NCBI RefSeq assembly: GCF_000372885.1
Contig: NZ_KB889967.1
Location: forward strand, 4,032,060-4,096,059
Length of the DNA: 64,000 nt
Direction: 5' to 3'
From: Methyloversatilis thermotolerans
GTDB taxonomy: Bacteria > Pseudomonadota > Gammaproteobacteria > Burkholderiales > Rhodocyclaceae
Positions 37,701 to 43,119 of this stretch are shown here, piece after piece. Under the pieces are notes generated by a model, which was not told where the DNA came from, made no database searches, and saw only the letters and a program-made list of their open reading frames with translations. The position numbers and the translations under genes were made by a program. Positions within the stretch are counted from its first letter, which is position 1. The number at the start of each line of letters is the position of its first letter.

Positions 37701-39718
37701 GCGGCGTGCTGCGCTCGACCACCGGTGTGCCGATCGCCGATGCCTGGGTGACCGCCTATTACATCTATGACGATCTGCGCGGCTGGGAAACCAGCATGGG
37801 TGCCAACACCGACGCCGAGGGGCGCTTCCGCTTCGATAATCTGCCGGTCGGTCGTCCGCTGCGTCTGCAGGTCGAGTACTGGCTGCGCGGCGCGCTGTTC
37901 TCGACCGAGCAGGCGGTGCAGCTCGCGACCGACCTGCAGGAACTGACGCAGGATCTGGCGCTGGCGCTGCCGTCGGCGCGCGCCACGGTGACCGTGCGTG
38001 CCGCGGACGGGCTGCCGATCGACGGTCTGTGCAGCTTCTCGCTGAATGGCGGCGGCGGTGGCGAGCTCGGGCTGGCGGCCGCGCAAGCCACGACGCTGCC
38101 GATCGGCGCGAGTTACGCGGACGAGGTGTGCGAGACGGGTGTCGTCTTCACCGCCCTGCCGGACGGGCTGTACGACGTGAGCACGCAGTACGGCAGAGCA
38201 AGTTTCGAGATCATCGACCAGAATCCGGTGACGGTGGACATCCTCGCCTCGGTGTTCAAGGGCATGACCCGCTATGCCGATGGCACGCCAGCGCCATCGG
38301 TCTTCATCGAATCGGTGATGACCGGCGCGGAAGGACCTTATGTGAGCACGCTGTCGGACGAGAATGCGCAGTACCGTCTGCTGGGCATGCCGGCCGGCGA
38401 CTGGCGGCTGGGGTTCGAGGACAGCTATGGTCTGCGCGGTGAGGCGAGCGGCAGCTTCCCCGATGCCGCAGTGGTACAGACGCGCGATCTGGTGCTGCCG
38501 CCGAGCGGCACCGTGCGTGGCATCGTTCGCGACCGCAGCGGCGCGCCGGTGATCGGTGCCGAGGTGTATCTGCGCTCGACCGCGCTGCCTTTCGACCGCT
38601 ACGTCACGACAGACCAGGACGGTCGCTTCGTCGCCGAACGCATCGCGGTGGGCGAGCTCACCCTCTATGCGCGCAATCCGGTCAGCGGTCTGGTCGCGAC
38701 CGGCAGCGCCGTGCTGCGCAACGATGGTCAGGTGATCGACGTGGTGCTGGACGAGCCCGACGTGTTCTCGCTCAGCGGGCAGGTGCTGCTGGAATCGGGC
38801 GAACCCCTGCCGGATGTCACCGTGAATGCGGTCGGTCCGGCGGTCGGACCGTTCGGCGAGTTCCTCGCCTCGGCACTGGCCGACGCCCAGGGGCGCTACC
38901 GGTTCGATGTTCTGCCTCTGGGTACGATACGCCTTCAGCTCAACGGTGGCGGCTATGCCGGTCAGGCCACGCTGGACCGGCTCACCGCGGGTAGCGCGAC
39001 GCTGGATCTGGTGGTAAGCCAGATGGTGAACATGGGCTACACATTCAATTCGCCGGACACTTCCCGCTATGATTTCGGGTGCAGCGGCACGCTCGGTGAC
39101 GGCGGCTACAACGGGCGCGGGGACGCCTACGACACCGCCTATGCGCTGAACGTGGGTGGCAGCAACTTCCCCTGCGTCGCGGTGGCCAGCCTGCGCAACG
39201 GTGGTCGCGAACTGCTGCTCGGACCGGCGCGACTGGGCGCCTTCGAGGTGGTACGGCGACTGTATGTGCCCGCCGCCGGTCGCTATGCGCGCTACATCGA
39301 GCTCATCACCAATCGCGGAACGACCGATGCGACGGTCAATGTGACGCTGTCCTCGAACCTGGGTTCCGACAGTGCCACGCGTGTCGTCGTCAGCCCCGCG
39401 GACACCGCCCATCGTTATGCGGTGACCACCGATGGCACACCGGGCAGCGATCCGGCGCTGGCCCACGTGTTCGCCGGCACGACGGCGCCGCTGGTACCGG
39501 TCGCTGCCATCAGCGGCGACAATGTGTCGACCACCTGGACGGTGAGCATTCCGGCGGGAGCGACCGTCGGTCTGATGCACTTCGCGGTGCAGCGCAATGC
39601 CGGCGACGCCGATGCCGCGCGTGCTCAGGCGCAGTCGCTGAGTGACGGCAGCGATCCGGACATGTTCCGTGGCATCGGCAGCGAGCGCAGCGCACTGCGC
39701 AACTTCATCCTTCCATGA
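28703..39718 (+). CDS. giant exported repeat protein (carboxypeptidase-regulatory-like domains)
   Basis: A 3671-residue protein. The start at 28703 has a GGGAAG ribosome-binding site; a GTG at 28667 and an ATG at 28715 are alternatives. The N-terminus has a long polar region, then a hydrophobic segment and an ALA-Q cleavage site near residue 76. A BIG2-type Ig domain (about 170-260) is followed by about 26 carboxypeptidase-regulatory-like units of 80-95 residues, each with a GxV...G...V..T..D..G.Y.F..VP.G.Y pattern. They are interrupted by two copies of a 250-residue module (1136-1397 and 1863-2114); a third ends the protein (3441-3671). A PPC-like beta-sandwich is near 2606-2723. There is no catalytic domain, transmembrane anchor or sorting signal at the C-terminus. 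Probably a long fibrous surface or matrix protein. Confidence 0.75.
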   Translation: MGSTMIDRRAKLKGGWSEREGAVPTPAVSSHGRPCDDGAERPRSLFVRLRAPVLSACRLFCLALASMLCGVQALAQSSPPAADASCTVSALNRNAPLQSDYSFTLYNLPGAAAAIGPNAPQIPAPPFRVRVTCSDGTVGETDLAYPEFGSTVVYTGAIVWRPATPVPVALGITAAQPRLNGGESTQLSALGVLRDGRQVDLTGKTRGTLFTSSNPLIATVDDAGRVAVMAQFATGSAARVVMAGQNDGVQGSTVLQLGPRGRLVGRVLQANGVSPVVGAEVSVTRNQPRETLATVRTDSNGDYLMTDVSAGAFTVSVVDPQTGDHGQAYGTLQSQGEDARIDVRMNGQGTVTVTVLDGSGSAVGNAPVTLTSLGATRDIRTVRTNASGVVVFERVPTGLLSASTTDPSSGLIGTANGQVAAGGALPLTLRLQPVASIAGSVLASDATTPQAGVQVRLVSATRGIVTQTVTAEGGAFRFDSLPLSDGPYALDAMLDGRLRGRETGIVLNQGGQVITRNIVFGPTGTVRGSITRAGGATVADAQVTVQSLVGSRLSYVARSDASGNYVIDGVPVGAFGITAVGGQGETANSGGNVPSDGAVVTLNLQLASSGIVGTVFGRDGRTPVGAGVTVTLSPGSRSVTTDAQGQFGLPISAAGSYTIEASDGSGNRGRTSVVLTTVVAGAPVTANVVFLGQGSIEGVVRDPAGLPQANVPVQISSAGLFGGSTTVQTDAEGRYRASPQFVGDFTVYARNPSTELAGFASGRLSGDGETANANVTLAATGRINGSVVRADNVTPAAGATVQLQLNGRTAITVSADASGAFDIPAVPLGDFTLLATQSADGDKGQAVSRISALNEVRTVRIRLLGLGNVNVLAQDSAGAPVAGASVTLNSGSAFGGSQTGVTDGEGRARFSRVFNGDFEVIASRGSGVERISGSAQGTLTDGRDADVVVSMSRKETGSVSGVVTQGLSAAPQSAVEVRLTRVSGSSENRVFTTGIDGRYAFEQLEVGIDYRVTARVNGRVRARADVRVSADGEAVVRDLALLGVGTVSGRTLNAQGNAPLGNIRVTLSNPDPTYGGSWDAYSQADGSYRFTDVPAGSFTLRARSGDGRLQAQDSGTVRFDQDAVQIDLNMVDSAVNLPINRYDANGFLFDLQGDGSIARGDNSVFDGDGSAARRGALLDLVVGGVGVPFLNGDGSVGRLTQDGQLLEVDELHSASGLNVSRRVYVPKQGYFARYLEVIENRTAAPITVGVRVSTHIAAGRVGARVVDSSSNDAVFTVGSGAGADRWVVADDNTDSDPFLDGGNPSVAWVFDGEGGETAAGAGGTTALNTVARLSVEWQSVTLQPGASAAFMHFTVQQTGRIPARASAQRLAALPPEALDGLTAEERAIIRNFRLPADGLSTQAPLPAVEGSSVRGTIYAGDSSTPVANATLTFKSESPYYTRTYTATSANDGRYTLASGNFGGSSVRAIPQDRFRLYATHPSTREQSPTVTAGFAAGEPVRVADVAFVNTGLLKGTVRRAGGALVTSGSVTIPYRYPSGSQGTLSASIGSDGAYLFTGLIPGDYLPQAALSHPQGQPVTGSASGPASVPAAETTVADVTLEPTGEVTGIVRAANGDPAVGVTVQLDPEYICCYVPYRQTTTDTGGRYRFTDVRTGAHALRATSSSGLAASASVSVAADTQSVSDLTLTGIGTLTVQVNFARGVAAPGASVYVVNLRSGTTNGSGSVQFSLPAGQVLTVEARHPDNSALTQSASVTLPGDGAAEALTLTLPAAGSVSGTVLRPDGSTRAAGVRVVLRRTDGVVWSRSTTTNSLGDFRFNGVPVASYSVSAEDAATARYADADILLDSDGQDSTLSLVLADNRIPLPSTMWDANNFKYDIDDGGQIGYGWRGSYSLFSGGNATVPGGAVLFVNGERFVGDGSAFLEAGKRQYAITQPTPLSGLNVSRKVFVPRGAYFARYLDTFDNPGADAVTVEVSLRSGFSDSSMRVVDTSSGDAVIDAGGDAWVVIDDGSDADPFISTSEPAMAFVLGDRSRGTPDRLSHVASGPNRIEAGWSRITVPAGGRITLMHFAAPQISRASARVAAERLSALPPEALQSLSDAERASIANFTLPADGVSTVAALPSLLGTVSGRVLEGDRRTTVAQGIVQLRSRHPLFGRSWLPVQYNSSDCEFETASVSTLRADAAGAWSLPGRMQDFGSLPLPVGVEVDARPVEKSCSWGYGTGHPVTGITAPAVTAMPDVQTGSATLDVVFPSGVLTGTVTGPSDYGVGGGSLRTTVPAGRGSVSVPIANDGSYLLPGMPAGSYALSASVPHNQGTGLIGSRSDVGVTEGEVTVTDLQIEATGSLTGTVITANGEASVSSAVRVDSIDVSRSIARSTTTDSLGRYNLSALPVGRYRLTVTDSRTGGTTVIEVAIASNQVTSQNVTLTGVGAVALQVNYARGAVAASANVYLSAPGSNINSRYVGRTDGQGRLSVPTPVGAYSISVRHPSDSSTTRVIDGVLAANNETQNLAATLPPLAAMRVTVVDADAGNAPLQGVTVRVTMTGCSDCNYGATDGSGRLLIATLRDGAYTVNVRTPQGRSAELRGVLSAADDGQTLERTFAISAAQDRLGVISFVGERQLFSVPAQAGDVISVNINGAPVGEAASTYIVGGQVYASDKSLLAQGYGYDQRNSYLQYNETNNLLAVPAAVAGSYPIVVSNWRSSASYLGGYRLQVRVNGEPVTVGAYVGGGVVRGTLVRADGVTPAVGQPVELQTGDGLMRVRTLTDSIGQFSFPAVPLAEYDLKVLSSDAARVLISERATLDEAGQIRSHALRLQSQARLDVQVTVGASLSVPSSLYLTVTDALGSRTEGPVLFAGGSSTSQTLSLTTYGDTVSVRAQHPGSSLVAVTRQVQPQDGQTLPLTLLLQGAQVSGGIFTAAGMPFQVSMSVEVYRASDRAYLTGFATGFDGRFSGIVLPAGEALVFSVQDPYNSVGNQRTVTLSSETANTVDITLAGRGAVSGVLRSTTGVPIADAWVTAYYIYDDLRGWETSMGANTDAEGRFRFDNLPVGRPLRLQVEYWLRGALFSTEQAVQLATDLQELTQDLALALPSARATVTVRAADGLPIDGLCSFSLNGGGGGELGLAAAQATTLPIGASYADEVCETGVVFTALPDGLYDVSTQYGRASFEIIDQNPVTVDILASVFKGMTRYADGTPAPSVFIESVMTGAEGPYVSTLSDENAQYRLLGMPAGDWRLGFEDSYGLRGEASGSFPDAAVVQTRDLVLPPSGTVRGIVRDRSGAPVIGAEVYLRSTALPFDRYVTTDQDGRFVAERIAVGELTLYARNPVSGLVATGSAVLRNDGQVIDVVLDEPDVFSLSGQVLLESGEPLPDVTVNAVGPAVGPFGEFLASALADAQGRYRFDVLPLGTIRLQLNGGGYAGQATLDRLTAGSATLDLVVSQMVNMGYTFNSPDTSRYDFGCSGTLGDGGYNGRGDAYDTAYALNVGGSNFPCVAVASLRNGGRELLLGPARLGAFEVVRRLYVPAAGRYARYIELITNRGTTDATVNVTLSSNLGSDSATRVVVSPADTAHRYAVTTDGTPGSDPALAHVFAGTTAPLVPVAAISGDNVSTTWTVSIPAGATVGLMHFAVQRNAGDADAARAQAQSLSDGSDPDMFRGIGSERSALRNFILP
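32107..32892 (+). repeat. unrecognised module, copy A1, of the giant protein
   Basis: About 262 residues. Key landmarks are SGLNVSRRVYVP, then FARYLE, a NDAVF segment, WVVADDNTDSDPF, AWVFDG, the strand AAFMHFTVQQ, and a terminal LPPEALDGL...IIRNFRLP. It is Asp/Gly-rich in its first part, as in calcium-binding beta proteins, which is inference. The same landmarks recur in copies A2 and A3. Confidence 0.7.
34289..35044 (+). repeat. unrecognised module, copy A2, of the giant protein
   Basis: About 252 residues. It repeats the A1 landmarks in the same order: SGLNVSRKVFVP, FARYLD, GDAVID, WVVIDDGSDADPF, FVLGD, ITLMHFAAPQ, and LPPEALQSL...IANFTLP. The level of identity with A1 in the conserved blocks makes common descent clear by eye. 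Confidence 0.7.
39023..39715 (+). repeat. unrecognised module, copy A3 (C-terminal), of the giant protein
   Basis: About 231 residues forming the protein end. Landmarks are VVRRLYVP, YARYIE, a short DTAHRYAV segment, GSDPALAHVFAG, VGLMHFAVQR and ALRNFILP. It is more diverged than A1/A2 and lacks the LPPEAL motif, but keeps the order and the final NF-LP. Confidence 0.65.
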
Positions 39719-39725
39719 GAAAGTC

Positions 39726-40238
39726 ATGAACAAGATCCTGCTTTCCGTCACCCTTGCCGCGACGCTGACATGGGTGTCCGCGCCCGGTGCCGCGGAGCTT
39801 CATCTGCCGGACTTCGATGCGCTCGACGCCGATGCCGTGCCGGTGACCGGCAGCGAGCTCGGTCAGGGCGGCAACTGGGTGCTTGCCGTGGTCGATGGCG
39901 GACTGCCGAGCGCACGTCGCTTTCTGGATGCGCTGGGCTCGAAGAACGAACGCTTCGGCAGCAATGTGGTGGTGCTGGTGGTGGGGACGACGCAACAGTT
40001 CGACGCGCTGCGCAGCGCCTACGTCGGCCTCGGCGACGTGCGCTGGCTGCGTGCGCAGAATCCCGGCGTGCTCGCCACGCTGGGCCTGACCGGCGTGCCG
40101 GCGCGCTTTGCCCTGCATCCGGATGGCCGCATTGCCACGCGCCGTGCCGGACTGGGACGCAGTCCGGACGAGGTGGCGCGTCAGGTGAGGGCGTGGGCGG
40201 GCAGCAGCGCCCAGGGGGAGGGCGAACATGCGCAATAG
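39726..40238 (+). CDS. exported thioredoxin-fold protein without CxxC
   Basis: A 170-residue protein with a signal peptide of about 23 residues (PGAA). The mature part looks like a thioredoxin/TlpA fold: a GGNWVLAVVD strand, VVVLVVGT, then GLTGVPARFALHPDGRI, where VPA corresponds to the cis-proline loop. No cysteine is present, so it cannot be a disulfide reductase of the usual kind. It begins 7 nt after the giant gene and overlaps the ankyrin gene by 11 nt. A structural or chaperone-like role is more likely than redox chemistry. Confidence 0.6.
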   Translation: MNKILLSVTLAATLTWVSAPGAAELHLPDFDALDADAVPVTGSELGQGGNWVLAVVDGGLPSARRFLDALGSKNERFGSNVVVLVVGTTQQFDALRSAYVGLGDVRWLRAQNPGVLATLGLTGVPARFALHPDGRIATRRAGLGRSPDEVARQVRAWAGSSAQGEGEHAQ

Positions 40239-40815
40239 GGCCGATGGCATGCGCGTGGTGGCGGGATGGCTGGTGGCGATGCTGGTCGCGCCCGCGCTGG
40301 CCGATGACCGCGAGGCCGCACGGCACGCACTCGAAGCGGCCCGCGTGAAGGCGGACAGCGGTGCGCTGGTGCAGTACGCCGGCATCGGCGACGGCTATGT
40401 CGTCAAGCAGTTGCTGCTCGCCGGCGTCCCGGCCGACGCACCGCTGCCGGGACGCCAGTTGCGCCCGCTGCACAATGCGGCCGCGCAAGGCCATCTGCGC
40501 ATCGTCGATCAGTTGATCGGCGCCGGGGCCCGCGTCGATGCGGTCGACGACAATGGCTGCACCGCGCTGGCCGCGGCGAGCTGGCGCGGCCATCTCGACG
40601 TCATGCGTTCTCTTCTCGATGCCGGCGCGTCGGTCTCCGCCGGTTCTCCGGCCTGTCCGGCGCTGCATCAGGCTGTACTGGGCGCGCAGGCGTCCGCCAT
40701 CAAGCTGCTCATCGCGCGCGGTGCCGATCCTGCTGAGCTGGACGGCGACCGGCGCGACGCGTGGACGCTGGCCCGGATTCTTCATCGCGAGGCCTTGTTG
40801 CCCGCCGCACAGTGA
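40228..40815 (+). CDS. periplasmic ankyrin-repeat protein
   Basis: A 195-residue protein with a signal peptide of about 25 residues (PALA-D) and about four ankyrin repeats between residues 50 and 190. Recognisable helices are RPLHNAAAQGHLRIVDQLI, then TALAAASWRGHLDVMRSLL and PALHQAVLGAQASAIKLLI. Ankyrin repeats mediate protein contacts. The start overlaps the upstream gene, and the downstream gene starts 6 nt after the stop, so it is embedded in the operon. Confidence 0.85.
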   Translation: MRNRADGMRVVAGWLVAMLVAPALADDREAARHALEAARVKADSGALVQYAGIGDGYVVKQLLLAGVPADAPLPGRQLRPLHNAAAQGHLRIVDQLIGAGARVDAVDDNGCTALAAASWRGHLDVMRSLLDAGASVSAGSPACPALHQAVLGAQASAIKLLIARGADPAELDGDRRDAWTLARILHREALLPAAQ

Positions 40816-40821
40816 AACCGA

Positions 40822-42204
40822 ATGAGAAATCCACTTGATGGAGTCCGCCGGCACGGCGGCCTCATGTTCACCCTGCTGATCGCGCTGGCGTCGCCGGCTC
40901 ATGCGGTCGAGCTGCACGATACCCAGGTCGCGCGCGGAGAATGCGCAACGCTGGCCGGCGCGCACGCGGGACGCGCGCTGATGCCGGTATCGGTATTCCA
41001 CGACTGGGACAAGGCGCGCAACGAAGCGGCCGCCATGGCGAAGGCGTGGGACAAGGAGCCGCCGGGTCTGGCCTGGACGCGGCTGCAGCTTGCCATGCAC
41101 GTGAAGCACAAGGCGTCGCCGACGCGCGCGGCGCGCGGGCTGGCGCTGATGCACGTGGCCATGCGCGATGCGGCACTGGCTGCGCAGACCTGCGGCGAGG
41201 ACGTCGCGCTGGCGCAGTCCATGGCCGCAGCCCATGTGCTCGGCTATCTGTTCAACGCCGAAGAGCGCGCCTTCGATCGCATCGTGTTCGAACTGGCCGC
41301 CCGCCATCGCGGACACGCGCGCGACAAGCCGGACGAGGCGAGCGCGCGCGCGCTGTCACTCGGCTACGAGGTGGGGCGACAGCTCGTTGCCTATGGCGAT
41401 TCGGATGGCGCGCAGCACGGCTGGAACGGCGTGCGACTGCAGTGGTACGGTGAAGGACGCTACTACGGCCCGGGCAGTTGGGAGCCGACGCCGCAGTACT
41501 TCTACTTCCCGCCGTCCGAGCCCTTCGCGCCGCTCTGGCGCACATGGGTGCCCCAGGACCTTGATGCCTTGCGTCCGGTGCCGCCGCGCTACGGCTCACC
41601 CGCCTACCTGAAGGACCTGCAGGAGGTGATCGATGTGCAGCGTGCCTTGACGCCGGAACAGCGGGCGATCGCCGAACACTGGGTGGACGGGCACGGCTCG
41701 GTCACGCCTCCCGGTCACTGGAACCAGATCGCGCTCGATGCGCTGGCCGAGCGGCCGCTCGCCGATGCGAGGCAGGCGCTGGATCTGTTCGCCGATCTGA
41801 ACATGGCCATGGCCGACGTATTCATCGTCGCGTGGGACGTGAAGTACTACTACTGGTCGGTGCGCCCGGTCACTGCCGCGAAGCAGTTGCTCGGTGTGGA
41901 CTACAAGCCGGCCATCCTGACGCCCCCCTTTCCCGGCTATGTGTCCGGGCATGCCGCCACCAGCGGTGCTGCCGGCCGGGTGCTCGGCCACTACATGCCG
42001 GACCGGGCGGCACGCTTCAATGCGCAGGCGGAACAGGCGGCCATGTCGCGCCTGTATGGTGGCATCCACTTCCGGCACGACAACGAGGACGGCTTGACGC
42101 TGGGTCGGCGCATCGCCGGCGCGGTGATCGAACGCGCCCGGCCGCACGAGGCAAGCGTCAGCGCATCAGCCGAACAGGCCGAGGCTCAGCAGCAGGGGCA
42201 GTGA
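40822..42204 (+). CDS. vanadium-dependent haloperoxidase / PAP2-superfamily enzyme
   Basis: A 460-residue exported enzyme with a signal peptide of about 28 residues (AHA-V). The three oxyanion-binding motifs of the acid phosphatase/haloperoxidase superfamily are present in order: KYYYWSVRP near residue 340, PGYVSGHAATSG near 371-382, and SRLYGGIHFRHD near 409-420. The conserved Lys, Arg, Ser, Gly-His, Arg and His are all visible. It may be a haloperoxidase or a phosphatase; the sequence alone does not decide, though the long helical N-terminus favours the haloperoxidase group. It is the last gene of the 22.4-42.2 kb run, and its 3' end overlaps the convergent carrier gene by 39 nt. Confidence 0.82.
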   Translation: MRNPLDGVRRHGGLMFTLLIALASPAHAVELHDTQVARGECATLAGAHAGRALMPVSVFHDWDKARNEAAAMAKAWDKEPPGLAWTRLQLAMHVKHKASPTRAARGLALMHVAMRDAALAAQTCGEDVALAQSMAAAHVLGYLFNAEERAFDRIVFELAARHRGHARDKPDEASARALSLGYEVGRQLVAYGDSDGAQHGWNGVRLQWYGEGRYYGPGSWEPTPQYFYFPPSEPFAPLWRTWVPQDLDALRPVPPRYGSPAYLKDLQEVIDVQRALTPEQRAIAEHWVDGHGSVTPPGHWNQIALDALAERPLADARQALDLFADLNMAMADVFIVAWDVKYYYWSVRPVTAAKQLLGVDYKPAILTPPFPGYVSGHAATSGAAGRVLGHYMPDRAARFNAQAEQAAMSRLYGGIHFRHDNEDGLTLGRRIAGAVIERARPHEASVSASAEQAEAQQQGQ

Positions 42205-43119
42205 CAGCCAGAACAGCAGGGTGCTCCAGCCGATGAGCAACGCGGATGCGGCGGCGTCGATGCGGAAACGCTCGGCCAGCAACAGCGACGTCATGAAGGT
42301 GGGTGTGGCGCATTCGACCAGCGAGGCACGCTGCGCCTCGTTGGGCGAGCCGGACACCAGGTGCACGAGCCCCCACACCAGCAGCGGCGCCACCAGCAGC
42401 TTGACCGCGGACGCCACCAGCACTTCGGTGCGCGGCACCAGGCGGCGCCAGGGAATGGTCATGCCCAGCACGAACATGATGACCGGAATGGCGGCCTGAC
42501 CGATGAAGCGCGCCGCCTGGACCAGTGGCGGATAGGCCAGGTCGGCATACTGCGCCCCCATGCCCAGCAGGAAGGCCCAGATCGGCGGCATCATGAGCAC
42601 GGTGCGCAGCACGTCGGGCCGTTCGCCTTCCGCATGTGAGCCGAGCCGGGTCGCGATCCACACGCCCAGCGTCCACACCAGCGGCATGGTCATGAACATG
42701 TCGTTGAAGATGGCGTAACGCATCGCACCCTGGCCGAAGAAGAACTCCAGCACCGGAGCCCCGACATTGAAGGTGTTGCCGAACATGCCTCCCAGCATGA
42801 GCGCGGCGCGCGTGGTGTCGTGCAGGCCGGCTCCGAGCCGGGTTTTCCACAGCAGCAGGTAGAGCAGGGCGCCATTGGCCAGCGTGCCTATGCCCACCAG
42901 CAAGGGCACGGTCAGCAGATCCAGGCTGATCGGCGTGGTGGCGGCCACCGCGAACAGGATGGCCGGGTAGAACACATAGAGCACCAGCCGGTTCAGTTGC
43001 GCGCGCAGCACGCCGGCGTCGTGTCCCTCGCCCATGCGCGCAGCCCACCAGCCGCCCGCCGCCACCAGCAACGACAGCGGCAGCATGACCTGAATCATCA
43101 GGCCCATCAGTGCATTCAT
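42166..43119 (-). CDS. AEC (auxin efflux carrier) family transporter
   Basis: A 317-residue inner-membrane carrier with about ten helices. It shows the AEC pattern of two five-helix halves: NRLVLYVFYPAILF near residue 44, LGGMFGNTFNVGAPVLE near 109-125 and AIPVIMFVLGMTIPW near 212. Members export organic acids or related compounds. The start overlaps the stop of the upstream MFS gene (ATGA), so both carriers are translationally coupled. The C-terminus overlaps the convergent haloperoxidase gene. Confidence 0.85.
   Translation of the reverse strand: MNALMGLMIQVMLPLSLLVAAGGWWAARMGEGHDAGVLRAQLNRLVLYVFYPAILFAVAATTPISLDLLTVPLLVGIGTLANGALLYLLLWKTRLGAGLHDTTRAALMLGGMFGNTFNVGAPVLEFFFGQGAMRYAIFNDMFMTMPLVWTLGVWIATRLGSHAEGERPDVLRTVLMMPPIWAFLLGMGAQYADLAYPPLVQAARFIGQAAIPVIMFVLGMTIPWRRLVPRTEVLVASAVKLLVAPLLVWGLVHLVSGSPNEAQRASLVECATPTFMTSLLLAERFRIDAAASALLIGWSTLLFWLSLPLLLSLGLFG

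Larger units (their letters stand above)
29485..39022 (+). repeat. array of about 26 carboxypeptidase-regulatory-like units in the giant gene
   Basis: Units of roughly 250-280 nt encode a repeated beta-sandwich pattern, from GRLVGRV (29485) to the last unit before 39023. The units are strongly diverged at DNA level, so recombination between them should be limited. Two larger modules interrupt the array at 32107-32892 and 34289-35044. My count is by eye and could be off by two or three. Confidence 0.65.

Noticed and set aside
32339-39751. A 2470-residue open frame on the minus strand opposite the giant gene
   Set aside because: It is the mirror of a high-GC repetitive coding sequence: its translation is His/Arg/Gly/Ala-rich without domains, while the plus-strand frame has signal peptide and clear repeated domains.
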